A DNA stretch of 35,283 nt. It comes from Bacteroidales bacterium (lineage in GTDB: Bacteria > Bacteroidota > Bacteroidia > Bacteroidales > UBA932). Location of the stretch: NCBI GenBank assembly GCA_016281435.1, contig JAEEIQ010000082.1, positions 1 to 35,283 on the forward strand, in the 5' to 3' direction. The notes beneath the pieces were generated by a model. The model did not search any database. It had not been told where the DNA came from and was given only the letters and a program-made list of their open reading frames with translations. A program made the position numbers and the translations under genes. Below, one piece after another: positions 10,875 through 17,610 of this stretch (positions are counted from its first letter, which is position 1; the number at the start of each line of letters is the position of its first letter).

Positions 10875-11117
10875 ATGCTCCTGGACATCCTCACTCCTTC
10901 GGAAAGGCTGGTGGAAGCCTTGGAAGTCAGCGCCGTGTTCCTGCCCGGCTCGGCCGGACAGTTCGAGGTGCTGCCGCACCATGCTCCCATCATCTCCTCC
11001 CTCGAGGCGGGCGTGATACGCTATCGCCGCGGGGAGCAGGAATCCGAAGTGGAGGTGGCCTCGGGTTTCGCAATCGTTTCGGACGACCATATAAAAGCCT
11101 GCGTGATCAAGGGATGA
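10875..11117 (+). CDS. atpC: F-type ATP synthase epsilon subunit, short form
   Basis: This epsilon subunit belongs to the F1 central stalk and contacts the c ring. Its 80 residues match only the N-terminal beta-sandwich domain, including the GQFEVLPHHAPIIS segment and a closing VASGFAIVSDDHIKACV. The C-terminal two-helix domain that inhibits ATP hydrolysis in E. coli and Bacillus is missing, as in several other Bacteroidota. Its stop overlaps the atpB start (ATGA at 11114-11117), which indicates translational coupling. Confidence 0.93.
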   Translation: MLLDILTPSERLVEALEVSAVFLPGSAGQFEVLPHHAPIISSLEAGVIRYRRGEQESEVEVASGFAIVSDDHIKACVIKG

Positions 11118-12163
11118 GGACGCTTCGCTTCATATTGGTCCTGCTGCTTTCCCTGCTGCTCCCTTCGGGCCTGCATGCGGAGGGCTTGGATATGAACGAG
11201 TACCTGTTCGGACACGTCGGGGACTCCTACGGATGGCATGTAACCACGGTGAAGGGCCATCATGTGACAGTCCATCTTCCCGTCATCGTGCGCAGCCGCA
11301 CCAGCGGCTGGCATTGCTTCTCTTCGAAACATATAGAGGAGGGGGAGTCCTGGGAGGGTTTCCGTATCGCCGGGGAGGGTGAGAAACATGCCGGAAAGAT
11401 AGTGGAGGATATGCCTTCCGGAGTCGTGAAGCCCCTCGACATCTCCATTACGAAGAACGTCTTCGGCCTGATGGTGAATTCCCTGGTCCTGGTGCTCCTG
11501 ATCCTTTGCGGAGCGCGCTGGTACCGGCGCCACGACGCCGTCGAGCAGGCTCCGGGCGGATTCGCCGGCGTAGTCGAAATGATGGTGACGATGGTAGAGG
11601 ACGATATAATCAAGGACTGCATCGGACCGGACTACAAGCGCTATTCCCCTTATCTGCTGACGGCCTTTTTCTTCATCTTCGTCAACAACCTGATGGGCAT
11701 CGTGCCCTTCTTCCCCGGCGGGGCCAACGTGACCGGCAACATAGCCGTCACATTCACCCTTGCCGTGTTCACCTTCCTTGCCGTGAATCTTTTCGGCAAC
11801 AAGCATTATTACAAGGAGATCTTCTGGCCCGACGTGCCGGCATTCCTGAAAGTGTTCCCCCTGATGCCCCTGATCGAGATCATCGGCATGTTCACGAAGC
11901 CCTTCTCCCTCATGATAAGGCTCTTTGCGAACATTCTGGCGGGACATGTGATGCTGCTCGGAGTCGTCTCCGTCGTATTCCTCACGGCCAAGCTCGGTGT
12001 CGGGCTGAATGCCGGCCTGAGCGTTATCTCGGTCCTGTTCGGAGTGTTCCTCGACGTGCTTGAGCTGCTCGTCGCCTTCCTGCAGGCCTATGTGTTCACG
12101 ATGCTGTCGAGCGTCTTCATCGGACTGTCCCGCCAGCACGCCGAAAATAAAGAAACAACTTAA
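11114..12163 (+). CDS. atpB: F-type ATP synthase a subunit with periplasmic extension
   Basis: This membrane subunit of Fo forms the ion half-channels. The 349-residue protein starts with a cleavable-looking signal peptide (ending SGLHA) and has about 85 extra residues before the first conserved membrane helix, a His- and Trp-containing periplasmic region of the Bacteroidota type. The essential arginine is Arg269 in SLMIRLFANILAGHV. Five or six membrane segments follow the extension. I took the ATG at 11114 because it overlaps the atpC stop and gives the signal peptide; the frame is open further upstream inside atpC. atpE follows after 12 nt. Confidence 0.96.
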   Translation: MRTLRFILVLLLSLLLPSGLHAEGLDMNEYLFGHVGDSYGWHVTTVKGHHVTVHLPVIVRSRTSGWHCFSSKHIEEGESWEGFRIAGEGEKHAGKIVEDMPSGVVKPLDISITKNVFGLMVNSLVLVLLILCGARWYRRHDAVEQAPGGFAGVVEMMVTMVEDDIIKDCIGPDYKRYSPYLLTAFFFIFVNNLMGIVPFFPGGANVTGNIAVTFTLAVFTFLAVNLFGNKHYYKEIFWPDVPAFLKVFPLMPLIEIIGMFTKPFSLMIRLFANILAGHVMLLGVVSVVFLTAKLGVGLNAGLSVISVLFGVFLDVLELLVAFLQAYVFTMLSSVFIGLSRQHAENKETT

Positions 12164-12175
12164 AAACCCAATATC

Positions 12176-12430
12176 ATGTTAATGTCAATGATTCTTCAGG
12201 CAGCAGCTGGTGCTGCTCTCGGAAAGGCCGGAGCCGCCATCGGAGCCGGCATCGCCGCCCTCGCAGCCGCTATCGGCATCGGAAAGATCGGTAACGCCTC
12301 CCTCGAAGCCGGCGCACGCCAGCCCGAGCAGGCCGGTCATTACCGTATGACGGCCATCATCATCGGCGCCCTCGTCGAAGGCGCCTGCCTCTTCGCCATC
12401 CTTGTCTGTCTGCTCGGTATCGTAGGATAA
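12176..12430 (+). CDS. atpE: F-type ATP synthase c subunit
   Basis: This 84-residue proteolipid forms the rotor ring of Fo. Two membrane hairpin helices flank the polar loop Arg48-Gln49-Pro50. The ion-carrying carboxylate is Glu68 in ALVEGACLF. The residues that bind Na+ in known Na+ rings are not seen: there is no Gln at the helix-1 position equivalent to Ilyobacter Gln32, and Glu68 is followed by Gly-Ala rather than Ser-Thr. This argues for H+ specificity. Three in-frame ATGs (12176, 12182, 12188) are possible starts; the first is reported. Confidence 0.96.
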   Translation: MLMSMILQAAAGAALGKAGAAIGAGIAALAAAIGIGKIGNASLEAGARQPEQAGHYRMTAIIIGALVEGACLFAILVCLLGIVG

Positions 12431-12436
12431 CAGATC

Positions 12437-12943
12437 ATGTCCCTTATCACTCCCGATTTCGGTCTTATCTTCTGGATGACCCTGATCTTCGGCCTGGTGT
12501 TCTTCATCCTGGCGAAGTTCGGTTTTCCGGTGATTACCGGCATGGTGGCCAAGAGACAGGACCGGATCAATGAAAGCATACGTCTGGCGAAGGAAGCCGA
12601 GCGTCGTTATGAGGAACTTTCCGAAAAGCAGCAGCAGATGCTCGAGGAAGCCCGCATCGAACAGGGGCGTATCCTGAAGGAAGCGGCGAAGACCCGTGAC
12701 GAGATGGTGGCCCAGGCCCGGCAGCAGGCGAGCGAGGAAGCCTCCCGCATCCTCGAGGCCAGCCGGGTGCAGCTCGAGGCCGAGCGTGAGAGCGTGATGC
12801 GCGACATCCGCTCCCAGGTGGCCCTGCTTTCCGTCCAAGTGGCCGAGAAGGTCCTCCGCAAGGACCTCGACGACGGCCCTTCGCAGGAAGCTTTCATAGA
12901 CCGCATGGTCGACGAACTCTCAAGGACTGAACCCGAAAGCTGA
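12437..12943 (+). CDS. atpF: F-type ATP synthase b subunit
   Basis: This is the peripheral stalk subunit. The 168-residue protein has one N-terminal membrane helix at about residues 9-28, followed by a long charged helix rich in Glu, Arg, Gln and Ala that forms the stator coiled coil, with a short C-terminal region that contacts the delta subunit. It begins 6 nt after atpE and its stop codon shares one base with the atpH start (TGATG). Confidence 0.95.
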   Translation: MSLITPDFGLIFWMTLIFGLVFFILAKFGFPVITGMVAKRQDRINESIRLAKEAERRYEELSEKQQQMLEEARIEQGRILKEAAKTRDEMVAQARQQASEEASRILEASRVQLEAERESVMRDIRSQVALLSVQVAEKVLRKDLDDGPSQEAFIDRMVDELSRTEPES

Positions 12944-13422
12944 TGAACACGGGCGTCATATCCTCGCGTTATGCCCGGGCTCTTCTGAAGTACTCTCTCC
13001 AGACGGGCCGGGGGGAGGAGGTTTTCGCCCAGGTGCGCCGTATCCTGAAAGATCCTGACGCCCTTTCCTCGATGGATCTTGAAGATAGTCTCGGCCGTTT
13101 CATCGAGCTGCTTTCCCGCCATGGGAGGATGGAGTATGTGCGCCTTATATTCGCGTCGTTCGTACGCATGTACTGCGATACCGCCGGGATACGGATCGTG
13201 CATCTGAAGACTGCAGTCCCGTCCCCCGGTCTGGAAGAAAAGCTCCGCGCGGAGCTGTCCCGCAAGACAGGATGCCGCATACTCATGGAGACGGAACTCG
13301 ACCCGGAGCTTATCGGCGGGTTCGTCTTCGAAATTTCCGGCCGCAGGCTCGACGCGAGCGTGCGGCACCGTCTCGACAGCATCGGACGCCAATTTACAGA
13401 AACCAACCGCAGAATAGTCTGA
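12943..13422 (+). CDS. atpH: F-type ATP synthase delta subunit
   Basis: This 159-residue OSCP-like subunit links the peripheral stalk to the top of F1. The N-terminal segment [13 protein letters not shown] is typical of the family, and the C-terminal part holds the usual [14 protein letters not shown] stretch. It overlaps atpF by one base and ends 4 nt before atpA. It is slightly shorter than the E. coli protein. Confidence 0.93.
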   Translation: MNTGVISSRYARALLKYSLQTGRGEEVFAQVRRILKDPDALSSMDLEDSLGRFIELLSRHGRMEYVRLIFASFVRMYCDTAGIRIVHLKTAVPSPGLEEKLRAELSRKTGCRILMETELDPELIGGFVFEISGRRLDASVRHRLDSIGRQFTETNRRIV

Positions 13423-13426
13423 ACTT

Positions 13427-15010
13427 ATGTCCCAGAACGCAATCAAGCCCAGTGAAATCTCCGACATCCTGCTGTCCCAGTTGAAAGGGATGGACGACGG
13501 CCTCCGTTACGAGGAGGTCGGCACCGTGCTGCAGGTCAGCGACGGCGTGGCCCGTGTCTATGGCCTGAACAACGCGGAGGCGGGGGAGCTGCTCTCCTTC
13601 GACAGCGGGGTCATGGCCGTGGTGATGAACCTGGAAGAAGATAATGTGGGAGCCGTCCTTCTCGGACCGACCGACCTGGTGAAGGAAGGGATGGGCGTGA
13701 AACGCACGGGGAACATCGCCTCCATCGAGGTGGGCGAGGATATCGTCGGGCGCGTCGTGGATCCGCTCGGCACTCCGCTGGACGGCCGCGGTCCCGTCGG
13801 GGGGCAGAAACTCAGGATGCCCCTCGAGCGCAAGGCTCCCGGCGTCATCTTCCGCGAACCCGTCACCGAGCCGCTCCAGACAGGCATCAAGGCCATCGAC
13901 GCCATGATACCCATAGGCCGTGGCCAGAGGGAACTGATAATCGGCGACCGCCAGACCGGAAAGACCGCGATAGCGATCGACACCATCATCAACCAGCGCT
14001 CCGCGTTCGAAAAGGGTGAACCGGTGTTCTGCATCTACGTGGCAGTGGGCCAGAAAGGTTCCACGGTCGCCTCGATAGTCGAAACCCTGCGCTCGAAAGG
14101 TGCCATGGACTACACCGTGGTCGTAGCCGCCACGGCTGCCGATCCCGCCGCCCTGCAGTATTATGCTCCTTTCGCCGGTGCAGCCATAGGTGAGTACTTC
14201 CGGGATACGGGCCGTTCCGCCCTGGTCGTATACGACGACCTCAGCAAGCAGGCCGTTGCCTACCGCGAAGTTTCCCTTATCCTGAAGCGCCCGTCCGGCC
14301 GCGAGGCGTATCCGGGAGATGTCTTCTATCTGCATTCAAGGCTTCTGGAACGTGCCGCGAAGATAATAAGCCAGCAGGAAGTGGCAGAAAAGATGAACGA
14401 CCTGCCGGAATCCCTCCGCGGAAAGGTGCGCGCGGGAGGTTCCCTTACGGCGCTCCCGATAATCGAGACCCAGGCCGGGGACGTGTCCGCATACATTCCG
14501 ACCAACGTGATTTCAATCACGGACGGCCAGATCTATTTGGAGAATTCCCTGTTCAACAGCGGATTCCGTCCGGCCATCAATGTCGGTATCTCCGTCTCCA
14601 GGGTAGGCGGAAGCGCTCAGGTCAAGTCCATGAAGAAGGTAGCCGGCACCCTGAAGATCGACCAGGCGCAGTACGGCGAGCTCGAGGCCTTCTCCAAGTT
14701 CTCTTCAGACATGGACAAGGTCACGGCCATGACACTCGACAAGGGGCGCAAGAACAACCAGCTGCTTATCCAGCCGCAGTACAGCCCCATGCCCGTGGGC
14801 GAGCAGGTGGCCGTACTGTATTGCGGAACCCATGCCCTGATGGCCGACATACCGATCTCGAAGGTGCAGGATTTCCAGGCCATGTTCCTGGACCGCATGC
14901 GTGCCTCTCATGCCGATGTCCTTTCCTCGCTCGGGGACGGCAAGCTGGAAGACAGCAGCGTACAGGTGATAGAGAAGGTGGCTTCCGAGATCTGCAAGCA
15001 GTTGAAATAA
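13427..15010 (+). CDS. atpA: F-type ATP synthase alpha subunit
   Basis: This is the regulatory nucleotide-binding subunit of F1. The 527-residue protein has the Walker A motif GDRQTGKT at 173-180, the beta-barrel start [18 protein letters not shown], and the [14 protein letters not shown] segment that carries the arginine finger contacting the beta subunit. The length is normal. A short AT-rich gap of 4 nt separates it from atpH, and atpG follows 6 nt after its stop. Confidence 0.98.
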   Translation: MSQNAIKPSEISDILLSQLKGMDDGLRYEEVGTVLQVSDGVARVYGLNNAEAGELLSFDSGVMAVVMNLEEDNVGAVLLGPTDLVKEGMGVKRTGNIASIEVGEDIVGRVVDPLGTPLDGRGPVGGQKLRMPLERKAPGVIFREPVTEPLQTGIKAIDAMIPIGRGQRELIIGDRQTGKTAIAIDTIINQRSAFEKGEPVFCIYVAVGQKGSTVASIVETLRSKGAMDYTVVVAATAADPAALQYYAPFAGAAIGEYFRDTGRSALVVYDDLSKQAVAYREVSLILKRPSGREAYPGDVFYLHSRLLERAAKIISQQEVAEKMNDLPESLRGKVRAGGSLTALPIIETQAGDVSAYIPTNVISITDGQIYLENSLFNSGFRPAINVGISVSRVGGSAQVKSMKKVAGTLKIDQAQYGELEAFSKFSSDMDKVTAMTLDKGRKNNQLLIQPQYSPMPVGEQVAVLYCGTHALMADIPISKVQDFQAMFLDRMRASHADVLSSLGDGKLEDSSVQVIEKVASEICKQLK

Positions 15011-15016
15011 GGAAGG

Positions 15017-15871
15017 ATGGCTTCGCTCAGGGAAATAAAGGACCGCATAGGTTCCGTCCGCTCGACCTTGAAGATCACGGGGGCGATGAAACTGGTCGCA
15101 TCCGCCAAGCTCCGCAAGGCGCAGGCGGCGGCGCAGGCCATGTTGCCCTATGAGCGTACGCTTTCCGAAATACTCTCGAAGACTGTCTCCGCCGCCGGCG
15201 GAAAGGTCCCCGGTCTGTCTCCGGAGCGGGGAGAAGATTTCAATCCCCGCGCTGCCGTGGTCGTGATCGCGTCGAATTCGTCCCTTTGCGGCGCATTCAA
15301 CGCCAATGTGCTCAGGCAGGCTTTCCAGGTACTTTCCGGGAACGGCACCGCCGACGTCTATGCCGTCGGGCGCAAGGCGGCCGATGCCCTGCGCCGAGCC
15401 GGAGAGGCTCCTGTCTGGGACAGTGTCACGCTCGTGGGGCATCCTGTTTTCGAAGAAGCCGCCGCGCTCGCGCGTACCTTGACCGGAAGTTTCCTCGAAG
15501 GACGCTGCGACAAGGTCCTTCTCGTGTACAACCATTTCGTTTCCACCGCGGTGCAGAAGCCGGTGGTACGGACTTTCCTCCCGTTCGAGATGCCGGAGGA
15601 CAGTTCCGCCGCTCTTCCCGAAGATTTCATCCTGGAGCCTGACGCCGAGCGTATCCTGGAGTCCCTTATCCCCCGTGTGCTCGAGACCCGCATCTGGTCG
15701 GCCGTCCTCGATTCCGTGGCGGCTGAGCATGCAGCCCGCACGATAGCGATGCAGACCGCCTCGGACAATGCCGAGAACCTGCTTTCGGACCTTACCCTGG
15801 AGTACAACAAGGGCCGTCAGCAGAAGATTACGGCAGAGATCCTCGACCTTCTCGGAGGCAAGGCCGGGTAG
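15017..15871 (+). CDS. atpG: F-type ATP synthase gamma subunit
   Basis: This 284-residue central shaft subunit shows the two conserved terminal helices: the N-terminal SLREIKDRIGSVRSTLKIT and the C-terminal MQTASDNAENLLSDLTLEYN. It closes the operon. A GGAAGG stretch just before the ATG may act as a ribosome-binding site. A short imperfect hairpin covers the stop codon region (15861-15886) but lacks a T-tract, so the end of the transcript is not clear. Confidence 0.97.
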   Translation: MASLREIKDRIGSVRSTLKITGAMKLVASAKLRKAQAAAQAMLPYERTLSEILSKTVSAAGGKVPGLSPERGEDFNPRAAVVVIASNSSLCGAFNANVLRQAFQVLSGNGTADVYAVGRKAADALRRAGEAPVWDSVTLVGHPVFEEAAALARTLTGSFLEGRCDKVLLVYNHFVSTAVQKPVVRTFLPFEMPEDSSAALPEDFILEPDAERILESLIPRVLETRIWSAVLDSVAAEHAARTIAMQTASDNAENLLSDLTLEYNKGRQQKITAEILDLLGGKAG

Positions 15872-15891
15872 AGTTATTTTCGGCCTCAAAA

Positions 15892-15922
15892 TTTGCATTG
15901 TCAGCAAAAGTTTGTATATTTG
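15892..15922 (+). promoter_or_regulatory. Promoter of the tRNA-Pro gene
   Basis: TTTG at 15892-15895 and TATATTTG at 15915-15922 are 19 nt apart, a full match to the Bacteroidota -33/-7 pattern. The -7 box ends 11 bases before the tRNA 5' end. Confidence 0.75.
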
Positions 15923-15933
15923 CGGTCCGATTT

Positions 15934-16007
15934 CGGGATGTGGCGCAGTTGGCTAGCGCACCACGTTAGGGACGTGGGGGTCGTCTGTTCGAGTCAGATC
16001 ATCCCGA
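15934..16007 (+). tRNA. tRNA-Pro with anticodon AGG
   Basis: A complete cloverleaf of 74 nt can be drawn. The acceptor stem is CGGGATG with CATCCCG, starting with the C1-G72 pair typical of bacterial tRNA-Pro. The D stem is GCGC/GCGC, the anticodon stem CCACG/CGTGG, the loop TTAGGGA, the variable loop has 5 nt, and the T arm GTCTG-TTCGAGT-CAGAT closes with a G-T wobble. The discriminator base is A and no CCA is encoded. The anticodon is AGG at 15968-15970, followed by G37 as in other proline tRNAs. A34 is unusual for a bacterial tRNA-Pro. A terminator follows directly. Confidence 0.92.
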
Positions 16008-16014
16008 CTTCGAA

Positions 16015-16045
16015 GAGGGTTGAGGTTTCAACCCTCTTTTTTTTT
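16015..16045 (+). terminator. Intrinsic terminator after tRNA-Pro
   Basis: A perfect 9-bp stem (16015-16023 with 16028-16036, arm GAGGGTTGA) with a 4-nt loop is followed by nine T residues. It begins 8 nt after the tRNA. Confidence 0.93.
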
Positions 16046-16047
16046 AC

Positions 16048-16055
16048 TATATTTG
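16048..16055 (+). promoter_or_regulatory. Putative -7 box for the S41 protease gene
   Basis: TATATTTG lies just after the tRNA terminator and 34 bases before the ATG at 16090. A clear -33 is not visible because that position falls in the terminator stem. Confidence 0.5.
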
Positions 16056-16089
16056 CCGATCATATTGTTGAGATTCTAAAACACAAAAA

Positions 16090-17610
16090 ATGAAGCGTTT
16101 TATATTTGCACTGATGGCGACCCTTGCCATAGTGTCCTGCGGGAAGAACGAACCTGATACGAAAGAGAAGGGTTCCTCCGAGACCGAGACTTCCAATCCG
16201 TATCTGTATATCAATTACTTCGGCCGCAGCTGCATGAGTCTGTACTACCTGTGGGCGAAAGAGATTGCCTCCGACCTTTCCGCGTGGAAGAGTGAAGACG
16301 AACCCATCGCCAAGGTGAAGGCCATCCGCTATAAGGAGAACGGAAAGGATTTCGACAGGTGGACGATGATGACTGACGACTTCAACGGGTTCGAAAGCAG
16401 CGTCGCCGGCGTGTCCAAGACTTACGGCTACGACCTGCAGTTGTTCTACGGCGATGCGGAAGGCACCTACATCGTCGGCGTGGTGACTTATGTATATAAG
16501 GATTCTCCCGCTGAAAAGGCCGGATTGAAGAGGGGTGATGCCATCGTGACCGTCAACGGCCGCAGGATGACCAAGGTGACTTATTCGACTATAGCCAACA
16601 ACGAACTCAGCAATTCGGAGTCCGTCACCGTCACCCTTGCCGACGGTAAGTCATACAGCCTTACGGCCGTGGAGATGTATGAGGACCCCGTGGTCACGTA
16701 CAAGGTCCTGGATGTCGCCGGAAAGAAGGTGGGCTATCTTTTCTACAGTTCCTTCACCCTGCTTTCCTGCGACCGCCTGATCGAGGCCTGCAAGTATTTC
16801 AAGGCCGAAGGTGTCGAGGAACTTGTCATCGATCTCCGTTACAACGGCGGCGGATACGTGTTCGCGCAGCAGGTGCTTGCGTCGATGCTCGCCCCCGAGG
16901 CCAATGTGCGAGCTGGCGATGTGCTCGAGACCACGGTCTACAACGAGGCCCTTGCCCGCGAGCTCGGCAACGGGGCCACCAAGCTCAGTTTCACACATGA
17001 AATCACTGTGGACGGCAAGAAGCTTGCCTACAACACCGAGGATGCGAACATAGGCATCAAGAAGATGTACGCGATCCTCGATAAGGGCAGCGCGTCCGCT
17101 TCGGAGAGTCTGCTGACCGTCCTCATGCCTTATATCCCCATAACCATAGTCGGAGAGCAGTCCCACGGGAAGTTCTGCACCGGAATAATGTACGGGGCTG
17201 AGGAGTGGTATGACGATTACAAGGCTACCATGGCCACGACCACTTACTCGAAAGGCAAGAAGGCGGTCAAGAACTGGGGCCTGTATGTCATGATAGGACG
17301 TTTCGCCGACAGGTTCGGCAACACTCCCTGCATGCCCGACGGCTTCACTCCGGACGTCGTCGCGCACGACAACCCCAACGACGGCCACCAGCTCGGAGAT
17401 CCCGAAGAGTCCATGCTGGCCAGGGTGCTCGCCCAGATTTCCGGTGCGGGAAGCGGAACGCCCCGCTCTGCGCGTCAGGCGCGTCCCGCGTTGGAGAAAG
17501 TCGATTTCATGATGGAGAATCCGCTTTTCGGAAAGTATATCCTGACGAGCGGCGAATTCAATCAGGCCCTGCCGCATTCCTTCTTCGAGGTCCCTTCCGT
17601 GCAGGAGTAG
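16090..17610 (+). CDS. S41 family C-terminal-processing-type protease, lipoprotein
   Basis: This predicted periplasmic or envelope serine protease has 506 residues. A lipoprotein signal ends AIVSC (Cys17). A PDZ domain covers about residues 125-195 (DSPAEKAGLKRGDAIVTVNG). The S41 catalytic domain follows, with the substrate-binding loop DLRYNGGG at 249-256, the probable nucleophile Ser336 in GSASASE, and Lys361 exactly 25 residues later. This is the Ser-Lys dyad spacing of Tsp/CtpA proteases. The substrate is unknown; family members trim or degrade envelope proteins. The gene stands alone behind a tRNA terminator, and its last 49 bases overlap the minus-strand lptG-fmt gene. Confidence 0.92.
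   Translation: MKRFIFALMATLAIVSCGKNEPDTKEKGSSETETSNPYLYINYFGRSCMSLYYLWAKEIASDLSAWKSEDEPIAKVKAIRYKENGKDFDRWTMMTDDFNGFESSVAGVSKTYGYDLQLFYGDAEGTYIVGVVTYVYKDSPAEKAGLKRGDAIVTVNGRRMTKVTYSTIANNELSNSESVTVTLADGKSYSLTAVEMYEDPVVTYKVLDVAGKKVGYLFYSSFTLLSCDRLIEACKYFKAEGVEELVIDLRYNGGGYVFAQQVLASMLAPEANVRAGDVLETTVYNEALARELGNGATKLSFTHEITVDGKKLAYNTEDANIGIKKMYAILDKGSASASESLLTVLMPYIPITIVGEQSHGKFCTGIMYGAEEWYDDYKATMATTTYSKGKKAVKNWGLYVMIGRFADRFGNTPCMPDGFTPDVVAHDNPNDGHQLGDPEESMLARVLAQISGAGSGTPRSARQARPALEKVDFMMENPLFGKYILTSGEFNQALPHSFFEVPSVQE

Noticed and set aside
15861..15886. Hairpin AGGCCG/CGGCCT after atpG as a terminator
   Set aside because: The stem has only 6 bp with a 14-nt loop and no T-tract follows; it overlaps the stop codon.
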